64,000 nt of DNA, taken from the NCBI GenBank assembly GCA_003864495.1, contig ML133436.1, positions 2,853,326 through 2,917,325 on the forward strand, given 5' to 3'. The DNA comes from Nemopilema nomurai (lineage: Eukaryota > Cnidaria > Scyphozoa > Rhizostomeae > Rhizostomatidae). A program made the translations under genes and the position numbers. Of the stretch, positions 51,352 through 62,600 are shown one piece after another; within the stretch, counting starts at the first letter, position 1, and every line of letters starts with the position of its first letter. Below the pieces are notes generated by a model. That model was not told where the DNA came from. It searched no databases and saw only the letters and a list, made by a program, of their open reading frames with translations.

Positions 51352-54300
51352 ATGAAAGGACTTCATGTGCTTGCTTTCTTCATCGCAGCCTCTGCCTTCC
51401 GCCCATCACTTGGACTAGAAAATGACAAAAGTAAGCCTTGTCAATCACATTTTTTATTTTTTAAAAATGCAATTCGACTATCCTTCGTAGAGATCACATT
51501 TACTTTCGTTATTTTCAATTTATTACCATGAGTCAAACCAAGTAGATTTTTAATAACAATGGATTTTGCATCTGACTCTGATGAACTGATTCTGATTGTT
51601 GTATCAACGTTTTACAAAGAAAGATTCGATTAAGGACTGCAAGTATTTAGATTCTTCAATAGATCTTACTTTTTACAATTAGCAGGGCAGCTTAGCATTG
51701 ACGACAACGTTAATGTTTAGCGCAAAAACTTCATATGAAAAAGCTGTTAGAATTTGAAATTGTTATCGTTGGTACACTAATTTGACCATACCTGAAACCC
51801 TAAAGAAAACGAGACTCTTATCATTTGAGAACGGCTACCTCTGCGTTCTGGAATAACTGGAACAGGGGAAAGGGGATGGCAGCCGGTGCTCACTTGACTT
51901 GACCAAAATATCTTTGGTTCGTATTTGTCTTACAAAATTCTTAGTGCTTTTACACAATTGTAAGGCGCTCACACAAGCTTCTCTGTCAGTGATCGACTGC
52001 AGATTTGTTGAAAATCAAATAGGACCAGGCGACATATGCGACATATTACAAAAGAATGTCCTAGATTAAAGATTGTTTTGCGTGATTCCTTTCCAACTGT
52101 GTTTGATATGAGAAGAAACCATCTCAGCAATGTATGTATGTATGGTCATACTCACAATCATGTTTGATTATCATTGGCCTGCGATTGCCATCTTTTGCGA
52201 AGTGCATATACGAATTAAAACGCAAATTTATCCATTTTGCGCAAATGTGACTAGAGTTCAGAATGTTCAATTAAATGCTGGATAACTTCGTTACATTCAA
52301 GAATTTTTCCAGCGTTATAGATTTCTGCAAAAGTTTTACTTGGCATTCTTTTTGAAGGATTATTTAAGCCATTTTATGAAGGGCTTCTAAAGACAATACT
52401 TAATCCTTTCAATCCTTTCAATGTGCTGACCACAGCTGGAAGGAAAAATGGGTTATTTGTTGATATGGATAAAGTATCAATAAAAACCCTTTTTGCAGCG
52501 CATTAAAACATCCATTACTGGTGCCAGACATTGTTAGTCCTGCTTAACAACCAAGACAACCGATAAAAACTGGTGTAGCTCCTTCTAATATGGCTCGAAT
52601 TCCTAGGCACGTAAGGCAATGCGTAAATTCCTTCACTATTTGTTTCTTTGCTTACTGTTTAATCTTGTGTTTTGTGCTGTTGACAGAAGCTGCTTCGAAA
52701 CAAGAAGATCCAGCAAAGGCTCAAGTCAGCACTGGCCTGGACGAGGAACTCGAATTTGAAGCGGATGTTCAGCAGATGGAGGAAAGCGAAAAAAAACGTA
52801 GGACATGCATAGACCTTTCTGTATTGGTTTACATAGCCCCTGTGGACACGCTGACCTGCGAGTCTTCTTTACAATAGCCTTGACTTGCTTTTGAGTTAAG
52901 ACACTTTGGCCTTAAACTTTTTCTATGACCTGCTTTTGACTTATGCTGACCTATTTCCTTCCCTATCAGAAAATTAGCACACTACTTGAGTTTCAATTAA
53001 AAGTTAAATTGTAGTTGATGTATCTATCCGTTTTAGTTCATAGTTGAATTCAGAGACCTGTAATTCTTTGCAGTTTCCTGTGTGGACCTTGATGACGTCA
53101 AATGTCTGAAGAACATCTCCTGCACGGATAACGAGTTTAGAAAGATGTGCCCAAGAACCTGCCTTGTGTGCTGTAAGCTCTCTTGTCATGCTTTTTTCAA
53201 TAGTCAGTAAACACAGAAGCTACTCGCAAGCACTGTTGTTTGAATATATATTGCTCGTTGAAATCTTAGAATAGCTCGCCAGTCGACGCCTATCGTGGTC
53301 CGGATATCTGATGCGGCCGCATGTTAAGGCACTTGCCCTTAAAGATCAAGTCTGAAAAGAAGAAGCACCATATTGCGGACCAAAGACGACTTAGGAACAA
53401 ACCATGCGACAAGACCTGATTATCACCTCAACCAAAATATAGAACAGGTCTTTGAGGCTGACATGCGATAAAAATAGATAGCACAGCAACAGCATAATCG
53501 AATCCGTAGGGCAGTTTCCACTGCATGTTTCTTGATTCGCAACTGACACATACACATTGCCTTGCTTGCTTACTATGCTAATATCATACCGTTGAAGGTG
53601 CTGATAAGGTTGAAAGTTTCTGCAAGATTAGGAAAAGATATTGCCATGCAAAGTACGCAAAAGACAGAATGCGACATTATTGTCCCAAAACGTGCGGCTA
53701 TTGTGGAAGAGGTTAGTTGCAATTAATTTCTAATCTACTCGGATTCTACATGCTGTTACGATGTGCACATGGAACCACCTGGATAGATTCTTCCTTTATG
53801 ATTCCATGATTTCATTTTCTATGACCTGCTTTTGATTTCAGACACTTTGGCCTTGAGCTTCTGCCTTGACCTGCTTTTGGCTTCAGACACTTTGACCTTT
53901 AACTTTTCCCATGACCTACTTCTGACTTCAGACACTTCGGCCTTGACCTTTTGCCATGACCAGTTACTTATAAGGTAGAGATGAGGATAGCAATAGAAAT
54001 TCAAATCTTTCGGCTGGCTATTACTTACATCTTGAAATAATAGGAAATTTATAATGCTGATCTATTTTCTTCCCTATCAGAAAATTAGCTCACTACTTCA
54101 GTTTAAATTAAAAGTTAAATTCTAGTTGATATATCTATCCGTTTTGGTTCATAGTTGAAATCAGAGACCTGTAATTCTTTGCAGGTTCCTGTGTGGACCT
54201 TGATGACGATAAATGTCTGAAGAACAGGAAGTCCTGCACGCTTGAAGAGTTTAAAAAGATGTGCCCAAACACCTGCCTTGTGTGCTGTAAGCTCTCTTGT

Positions 54301-57300
54301 CATGCTTTTTTCGATAGTCAGTAAACACAGAAGCTACTCGCAAGCACTGTTGTTTGAATATATATTGTTCGTTGAAATCTTAGAATAGCTCGCCAGTCGA
54401 CGCCTATCGAGGTCCGGATATCTGATGCGGCCGCATGTTAAGGCACCTGCCCTTAAAGATCATGTCTGAAAAGAAGAAGCACCATATTGCGGACCAAAGA
54501 CGACTTAGGAACAAACCATGCGACAAGACCTGATTATCACCTCAACCAAAATATAGAACATGTCTTTGAGGCTGACATGCGATAAAAATAGATAGCACAG
54601 CAACAGCATAATCGAATCCGCAGGGCAGTTTCCACTGCATGTGATGTCATAGCTGTAGCGTCCGTCAGTTTCTTGATTCGCAACTGACACATACACATTG
54701 CCTTGCTTGCTTACTATGCTAATGTCATACCGTTGAAGGTGCTGATAAGGATGAAAATTTCTGCAAGATTAGGAAAAGATATTGCCATGCAAAAGACGCA
54801 AAAGACAGAATGCGACATTATTGTCCCAAAACGTGCGGCTATTGTGGAAGAGGTTAGTTGCAATTAATTTCTAATCTACTCGGATTCTACATGCTGTTAC
54901 GATGTGCACATGGAACCACCTGGAGAGATTCTCTCTTTATGATTCCATCAATTTGTTGCCGGTATAGGAACGTTTGTGGATGTTATTTATTCCTATATCT
55001 ATTCTTTTATAAGTTCGTTTATGAATGTGTGGTGTCGCTTTTATGATCTTGTTCAACGTGCCAGCAAGAGACGTGTCTTTATAAATTTACTGACTAATTA
55101 CAAAACTAGGCGTATACACATAAAACGAGGGAACATGTTGTTGATTACGTTACGAAGACAATGGAAGGTGTTAATGACAGTGACACAATGGAGGATATAA
55201 TTATGTTTAGACAATGGTCACTACAGTGTTCCGGTGCAAGTCTATTCCTAACTTCCTTCAGATGTTGACGATCTTCTGCTGAGGCTCTCGGTACTTCAAT
55301 AACAGTGCAAGATTGCCCGTATACTGTGGACAGAGCATCCGTTCTTCCTGGGATGTTTTATTTCAATACGCTGTCAAAATGTCAAGAACTATACGGTGTT
55401 CTTATTAGTTCCGTTGTTGTAGTTGTTTGAAATTAGAAGGTATATGTTTGATTGACAGCTCCTGCGCCACCTCCTTGTCTATCAACGCAGTTTGGTTGCT
55501 GTTGGGACAAGTCGACCCCAGCATCTGCTCCGTTAGGTAGTGGAAAAGAGAATTGTCCACGTAAGACAGTTTAATTCAATATTTTATTTAAACTTTTTAA
55601 ACTTAAACTTAAAGTTATTTTTTCTCCTCAGACATTGTAAAAACATTTTCAAACGCCATAAATTCCTATACATTGCAAGTTGAATTTACAACATTCTAGA
55701 CCAACATTTTTTATCTCCGACAAGGATTTAAGAAAAATATATACATTTACAGTATTGCATTACGCAAAAACATTTTTACACACTGTCAAGGTCTTAAACT
55801 TGAATTGTTAGAAGTAATCTGGATTATCAAGTCTTCAGTCTCTGTCTTGATGATATTAAGAATTGGAGAGCCAAGGATTCTTGCAAAGATAATAATCCTC
55901 CAGCTCTTTCATTTTAGCATGCAAGGATAAGCAAAGTCAGAAATTTTGCAAAATGTTTGAATCGGATTGCACTGATTATCATCCCGATCGTGTCAAAGGA
56001 AGACAAATTCGTGCCTTCTGCCCCAAAACATGCCGCATTTGCGGAGGTAAGCTAATTCATTGGCTTATTGGCCAGAGACCTATGAAGCTTCATAAGTTAA
56101 AAGAACTATTTTATATATATTACGTATTTCGCAGTTTTATCAAAAATGTTATTTTCTCCAGAACAGGCTCACCTATCAAGTTGGAAGACTATCGTATTCC
56201 ATTATCGCATTCACAAAAACGTATCTTTTATTTTGATTATAAGATTATAAAAAGAGAGTATTCAGGACTGTTTTTCGAGCCTTTTCAAACTAACCTAGGT
56301 GAGAAATGAATGAGTTTTTTGCATTGAATTAACGTCAATCAATATCTCAATATCTTTTCATTCATAATCCCCGAAGCCTATCCGGCTAGAAATTTTCTTT
56401 GCTTAAATTTATTTGGGTTTTTTTTGCCCTTATTTGAGCCTAATCTCAACACAGATAATAAATAAGTCTTCACTTATTGAAAATTATATTAAAAGAGAAT
56501 GCGGTCATTTTTTGTCAAGGTTTGCCTTCTAGGAATTTTTTGTCTGGGAGAAGTTTAGCAACTTTTCTGGAATCTGCCTAAAGATTGAATTTTTTAGGTT
56601 AGCTAAGGAATGTTTTTACTATTGAACAAAAGTACATTGTTCGGTAAGTTTATTAGGCTATACGAAAGAGGCATGATCTCTTCGTCAGTGTTTGAGCTAA
56701 CAACTTTGATACTATTTTGTGAAAACTTGCCCCTCTAGCCCTCGCCCCACTCTTCTATAAAAATTGATTAATTTTTCGTATGCAATAGGCGCCTAAATTA
56801 AGGGACTTTAACTGTATTAATGTCTGTATGATTTCCGCAGAAAACCCGCAGTGCCTTGATCACCCAACGCAGCAATTGGTATGTCCAAAATTCAAAGCCG
56901 ATGGTCTTTGCAAAACCAACGAAAACAGCATGAGGTTTTACTGCCCAAAGACATGTGGATTCTGCAAACCATGTAAGCCCATCTTTGTATTTGACCTCAC
57001 AGTTTTCATCTTATTTGGAAGTGGCCATCTTATTTGATCCTCTGCCCTTGATGATGAGTAAAAAAGACTTTGGCTTCTCCATTTCCCTGACGGATGACTG
57101 TTAACAGCAACCATTTCTAGGGCAAAAAGCAGTCATTGAACTGTTTGATTTAGTCTTTGAACTGAAGATTTTTTATGGGTGGAAATATTCACTTTTCATC
57201 CAATTTAGTGAGAACTGTTTCATATTGATAAGTTGATTGCTAACACATTGGATAAGTAACTTTTTGTAGCCGCGATCAAAATATTCAAGCAGAAACTTTT

Positions 57301-57545
57301 CACCATTCTGACAAATCAATTATAAAGTCATTATAGCCATAACACTGTATAGGTATTCAAAACAAACAAAGTATATGAATGGTCCTAACAAATCAGCTTG
57401 ATAATGGTTAAGATGGTGGAATTTGTTTTTAGGCTATGACAATCTGGCTGACAAATGTGGCGACTTCAAGAAGATTGGTGCATGCACAGCTTCCCCTGAA
57501 AGAATGAGGAGTCTGTGTCGTTTTACATGCAAGTTTTGCTTGTGA
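51352..57545 (+). CDS. Secreted multi-ShKT protein with one FGCC module (copy A)
   Basis: Ten exons, all introns phase 1, give 364 residues: 51352-51430, 52687-52797, 53074-53172, 53598-53711, 54185-54286, 54739-54852, 55459-55560, 55918-56046, 56841-56972, 57433-57545 (TGA). Residues 1 to about 21 form a signal peptide (MKGLHVLAFFIAASAF). Residues 27-63 are an acidic spacer (GLDEELEFEADV). ShKT domains, each with six Cys, fill exons 3-6 and 8-10, with ends such as CPRTCLVC, CPKTCGYC, CPKTCRIC and CPKTCGFC. Exon 7 encodes a papilin-like FGCC module (CLSTQFGCCWDKSTPA). Known: ShKT domains occur in toxins but also in many metalloproteases, mucus and matrix proteins. The Lys-Tyr pair of channel-blocking peptides is not evident, and the array of seven domains argues for an extracellular structural or binding role. 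That role is inference. The exon 3-4 pair is repeated as exons 5-6. Confidence 0.85.
52590..52797 (+). CDS. Possible alternative first exon of ShKT gene A
   Basis: An ATG at 52590 opens a frame that runs without interruption into exon 2. It begins MARIPRHVRQCVNSF and then a hydrophobic stretch (CLILCFVLLTEA) that would act as a second signal peptide. The frame is also open in copy B at 61059. The same sequence serves as the polypyrimidine tract and acceptor for exon 2, so this may only be intron. Four of six differences between the copies in this leader change the residue, which does not show constraint. Confidence 0.3.
53000..53760 (+). repeat. Internal duplicated exon pair, first copy
   Basis: Exons 3 and 4 of gene A with their intron and flanks. 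Nearly the same sequence recurs at about 54110-54910. Relative to the second copy, exon 3 is one codon shorter and a 27-base intron segment near 53530 is missing. Confidence 0.85.
53820..53970. repeat. Degenerate minisatellite in an intron
   Basis: About four copies of a unit of roughly 36 bases, containing gacctgcttttgacttcag and acactttg. Related shorter tracts lie near 52890-52940 in gene A and 61350-61440 in gene B. Confidence 0.7.
54110..54910 (+). repeat. Internal duplicated exon pair, second copy
   Basis: Exons 5 and 6 of gene A, matching exons 3-4. Copy B of the gene has only one such pair (61653-62319). Its first exon shares the codon count and the LDDDKCLKN form with this second copy. 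Confidence 0.85.
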
Positions 57546-58465
57546 AATACCCAAAAAGACAATCCTCGTGACTTTGTTTCCAATTTTACGGCTCTTTGCA
57601 CCATAACTGGTCTCTCTTCTTTTAGTTGTTTGACCAAAGTGTATGGTGCTTGACCTTACAGAATCTATAGAATCTATTAGAAAATGCGACAAATATCGAA
57701 TGAGTGTTTTTTCTCAAGATATCTTTACTCAATGCCTTTCAAAGATTGTACCTTAATAGTTGGTATTTGTCAAGATGCGAAGACAAATATTTTGTAAAAT
57801 GATAGTCGTGGGAGATGGAAAACGATTTTCAATATATTCTAGAAGAAGAAAGGTACTTTTCTTTGTCAATGCTAGGAGGATTCTGCAAAAGGAAGATTTA
57901 ATACAATTTAAGAGCCCCGTTCCAATTTCAACCAAAAAACATTCTCTTTTTCAATGTTTATTCAGTAGTGAAGAAGCAGATGAAAAAACAGGAATTCCCT
58001 TAATTAAGATAAGGTAATTGAGATAAGATAATTTAGACCGAAATTTAGATAAGGTATAAACAGTAAAGGCTAGCTTTCTATTTTCATTAAAAAATCTAGA
58101 CTAAAGGCTTGCAATTTTCTTTCAGCTTTTGCTCTTTTTCTTAAGTTTGTTAGTCTGTGTATCGTGTTGCACAAAAGGGTCCTAAAAGCAGGCAAAATTA
58201 GGCTTCCTTCATTTCTTGCCATTGTGAATTATTATATCGTAAACTATTTGTGCGAATGAAAATATTACGTTTTCAATTTTTCTCACCTTTAGCAAAAAGT
58301 ACTCTTAGGTGGTTAATAAGCTGCCCCCCCCCCTACGCTTATTGCCTAATCAATTTTTTCCTAACACCCCCACCCCACCAGGGCTTTTCTCGCTTATTAA
58401 TTTTCGATTTTCTGCCAACCTCTCCAGTTCTTAAGATGCTTATTATTGAAAATGATCCACTGATA
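57546..58465. other. Flank between the two ShKT gene copies
   Basis: 3' flank of gene A with no further exon seen. Small open frames at 57760-58017 and 58250-58477 lack domain content. A run of nine C residues lies at about 58322. An AATAAA-like word occurs near 58473, too far to be a convincing signal for gene A. Confidence 0.5.
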
Positions 58466-59620
58466 GATTTAAAATAAATTCTAATAGTTTAATTACAGGG
58501 AATGAAGGTTCGTATTCCAAGGATCCTTACTTAAAATTTAATGATTCATTATAAAGAGATGCATTCAACACTGTTTTTCCTTTTGACAATGTAATTAATG
58601 AAACATTTACCAACTCTAAGCTTAGAATTTAAACAAAATTATTGGCTATTATATAGGAGGGGATGTTCAGATTTTGACTGCCAACACAGACAAAAATTTT
58701 TGGTCAATATTCCTCAAATGCAATCCAGTCATAAAGTTGTCTAATATAATGTGTATCAAAATACATGTAGTCTTCAAAGTTTATGATCTATAAGTATAGC
58801 CTTGCCAGATTAGCGACTCTAATGATGTTGTGAGATTTGGAGCAAAAGATGTTATACAAACACTGCTTCTGTTGATGTCATACAAAAGATGTCCTACAAA
58901 CACTGCTATAAGTTCTCCTTCATATGTATTCCATAAACTATTCATAAAAATACTTGTAGCAAGCTACTTGAAACAAAGTTATTTCAATTGCAGTGGTGCT
59001 TTTTTAAACATACGATTCATCTGTCAATGCCAGTCTCTATTTCTTGCCCTTGGAATAAGAACCTTTTATATTTTATCACACTGAAACAGGTTCTTAATTA
59101 CATGGTGCATGATTAGGAAAAACAGCCTCTATGTACTTTTGTTGTAGGTTCTCATATACGGGGAACTACTTTATTCGTCAGTTTCCAGGCACTTGCATGG
59201 AAAAGTTGCGCAAATTGCATGTTCAGAAACAAGGACCATTGACCGGAAAATCATTGCCTAACCAAAGTAATAACAAAGAAAGCAAGTACAATACGTGAAA
59301 GGAAATCTCGTGTGAATCACAAGAAAATGACGCCTTTTAGCTAATCAAATTTATCCGCAGACAATGGGTTTACCTGAGTGTGAATAATTCTTTGGGGACA
59401 AAACTTCGTTCTCAATGCCTGGCTACCCAGTTAAAATGGGGCATTGAATTTATTCGTTTGTTTGTAAGAAATTTGCCAGATTGAATAAATATTAGACAGG
59501 GATAAACGTATTGGACTTCGATTTACGCACAAGCATTTGCAATTAGCTGTTGAACGACTGCATCTTTGTCTAATCTTTTTTGTAAGTACAAAGAAGACTT
59601 AAGGTGTGTCCTCAGTGCCA
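58466..59620. repeat. Partial upstream unit before ShKT gene B
   Basis: Matches the downstream two-thirds of the 1.7-kb units (from the gggaatgaagg block onward) and runs up to the first exon of gene B. It shares the gttgtgagatttggagc variant with unit 3. A segment of about 50 bases differs at 59529-59580, where the TATTTAAG stretch of the other units would be. Confidence 0.85.
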
Positions 59621-59674
59621 GATAAACCATTCACTTTCAAACCGTTGGCTAGAAGCACCAGACGCAGCGACAAA

Positions 59675-62600
59675 ATGAAAGGACTTCATGTGCTTGCTTT
59701 CTTCATCGCAGCCTCTGCCTTCTGCCCATCACTTGGACTAGAAAATGACAAAAGTGAGCCTTGTCAATCACATTTTTTATTTTTTAAAAAAGCAATTCGA
59801 CTATCCTTCGTTGAGATCACATTGACTTTCGTTATTTTCAATTTATTACCATGAGTCAAACCAAGTAGATTTTTAATAACAAAGGATTTTGCATCTGACT
59901 CTGATAAACTGATTCTGATTGTTGTATCAACGTCTTACAAAGAAAGATTCGATTAAGTACTGCAAGTATTTAGATTCTTCAATTGATCTTAGCATTGACG
60001 ACAACGTTAATGTTTAGCGCAAAAGCTTCATATGTAAAATATGTTAGAAATTGAAATTGTTATCGTTGGTACAATAATTTGACCATACCTGAAAGCCCTA
60101 AAGACAACGAGACTCTTATCATTTGAATACGGCTACCTCTGCGTTCTGTGATAACTGGAACAGGGGGAAGGGGTGGCAGCCGGTGCTCACTTGACTTGAC
60201 CGAAATATTTTTGGTTCGTAAATGCCAGCAACAAATAACAATCTCTTGTAAGATCACTAGAGCCAAAAAGCACATTGTGTTCTTTGATTGAAGTATCGCC
60301 TCTCGTTGTAGTGGCTGATGTTTTAACGGACATAAAGATGGTGTTAAGCAGTTACAAAGGTTTGTCCGTTTCACTTCTCAACTAAGGCACGAAATGCTTT
60401 ACGTACTAGAAGCACACTTTGCATTTACGTAGCCATCGCCAAGACTATAAATTTTGTTGAAAATCAAATAGGACCAGGCGACATATGCGACATATTACAA
60501 AAGAATGTCCTAGATTAAAGATTGTTTTGCGTGACTCCTTTCCAACTGTGTGTGATATGAGAAGGAACCATCTCAGCAATCTATGTATGTATGATCATAC
60601 TCACAACCATGTTTGATTATCATTGGCCAGCGATTGCCATCTTTTGCGAAGTGCATATACGAATTAAAACGCGAATTTGTCCATTTTGCGCAAATGTGAC
60701 TAGAGTTCAGAATGTTCAATTAAATGCTGGATAACTTCGTTACATTCAAGAATTTTTCCAGCGTTATAGATTTCTGCAAAAGTTTTACTTGGCATTCTTT
60801 TTGAAGGATTATTTAAGCAGTTTGTTACCAGTTCTAGCCACCTTATGAAGGGCTTCTAAAGACAATACTTAATCCTTTCAATCCTTTCAATGTGCTGGCC
60901 ACAGTTGCAAGGAAAAATTGGTTATTTGTTGATATGGATAAAGCATCAATAAAAACCCTTTTTGCAGAGCATTAAAACATCAATTACTGGTGCCAGACTT
61001 TGTTAGCCCTGCTTAACAACCAAGACAACCGATAAAAACTGGTGTAGCTCCTTCTAATATGGCTCGAATTCCTAGGTACGTAAGGCAATGCGTCACTTCC
61101 TTTATTATTTGTTTCTATGCTTACTGTTTAATCTTGTGTTTTGTGCTGTTGACAGAAGCTGCTTCGAAACAAGAAGATCCAGCAAAGGCTCAAGTCAGCA
61201 CTGGCCTGGACGAGGAACTCGAATTTGAAGCAGATGTTCAGCAGTTGGACGAAAGCGAAAAAAAACGTAGGACATGCATAGACCTTTCTGTATTGGTTTA
61301 CATAGCCCCTGTGGACACGCTGACCTGCGAGTCTTCTTTACAATAGCCTTGACTTGCTTTGACTTCAGACACTTTCACCTTTAACCTTTTCTATGACCTC
61401 CATTTGACTTTAGACACTTTGACCTTGACCTTTTGCCATGACCAGTTACTTATAAAATAGGTAGAAATTCTAATCTTTCGGTTGGCTATTTCTTACATCT
61501 TGAAATAATAGGAAATTTATAATGCTGATCTATTTTCTTCCATATCAGAAAATTAGCTCACTACTTAAGTTTAAATTAATAGTTGAATTCTAGTTGATAT
61601 ATCTATCCGTTTTAGTTCATAGTTGAAATCAGAGACCTGTAATTCTTTGCAGTTTCCTGTGTGAACCTTGATGACGACAAATGTCTGAAGAACATGAAGT
61701 CCTGCACGCTTAAAGAGTTTAGAAAGATGTGCCCAAGAACCTGCCTTGTGTGCTGTAAGATCTCTTGTCATGCTTTTTTGATAGTCAGTAAACACAGAAG
61801 CTACTCGCAAGCACTGTTGTTTGAATATATATTGTTCGTTGAAATCTTAGAATAGCTCGCCAGTCGACGCCTATCGTGGTCCGGATATCTGATGCGGCCG
61901 CATGTTAAGGCACCTGCCCTTAAAGATCATGTCTGAAAAGAAGAAGCACCATATTGCGGACCAAAGACGACTTAGGAACAAACCATTTGACAAGACCTGA
62001 TTATCACCTCAACCAAAATATAGAACAGGTCTTTGAGGCTGACGTGCGATCAAAATAGATAGCACAGCAACAGCATAATCGAATCCGTAGGGCAGTTTCC
62101 ACTGCATGTGATGTCATAGCTGTAGCGTCCGTCAGTTTCTTGATTCGCAACTGACACATACACATTGCCTTGCTTACTTACTATGCTTATATCATACCGT
62201 TGAAGGTGCTGATAAGGATGAAAATTTCTGCAAGGGTAGGAAAAGATATTGCCATGCAAAGTACGCAAAAGAAAGAATGCGACATTATTGTCCCAAAACG
62301 TGCGGCTATTGTGGAAGAGGTTAGTTGCAATTAATTTCTAATCTACTCGGATTCTACATGCTGTTACGATGTGCACATGGAACCACCTGGAGAGATTCTT
62401 TCTTTATGATTCCATCATTTTGTTGCCGGTATATGAACGTTTGTGGATGTTATTTATTCCTATATCTATTCTTTTATAAGTTCGTTTATGAATGTGTGGT
62501 GTCGCTTTTATGATCTTGTTCAACGTGCCAGCAAGAGACGTGTCTTTATAAATTTACTGACTAATTACAAAACTAGGCGTATACACATAAAACGAGGGGA

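Noticed and set aside
54976..55200. Plus-strand frame beginning MDVIYSYIYSF, also present at 62443-62667
   Set aside because: It lies in an intron between ShKT exons and is conserved only because the whole block was recently duplicated. It has no domain content.
56047..56309. Long extension of exon 8 (LIHWLIGQRP and onward), present in both copies
   Set aside because: It follows a good gtaagc donor, its composition is not Cys-rich, and splicing to 56841 keeps phase and domain order. I treat it as intron.
51352..57545. Calling the ShKT genes potassium-channel toxins
   Set aside because: They have seven domains, an acidic spacer and an FGCC module, and the channel-blocking residue pair is not evident. 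A matrix or mucus role is at least as likely.
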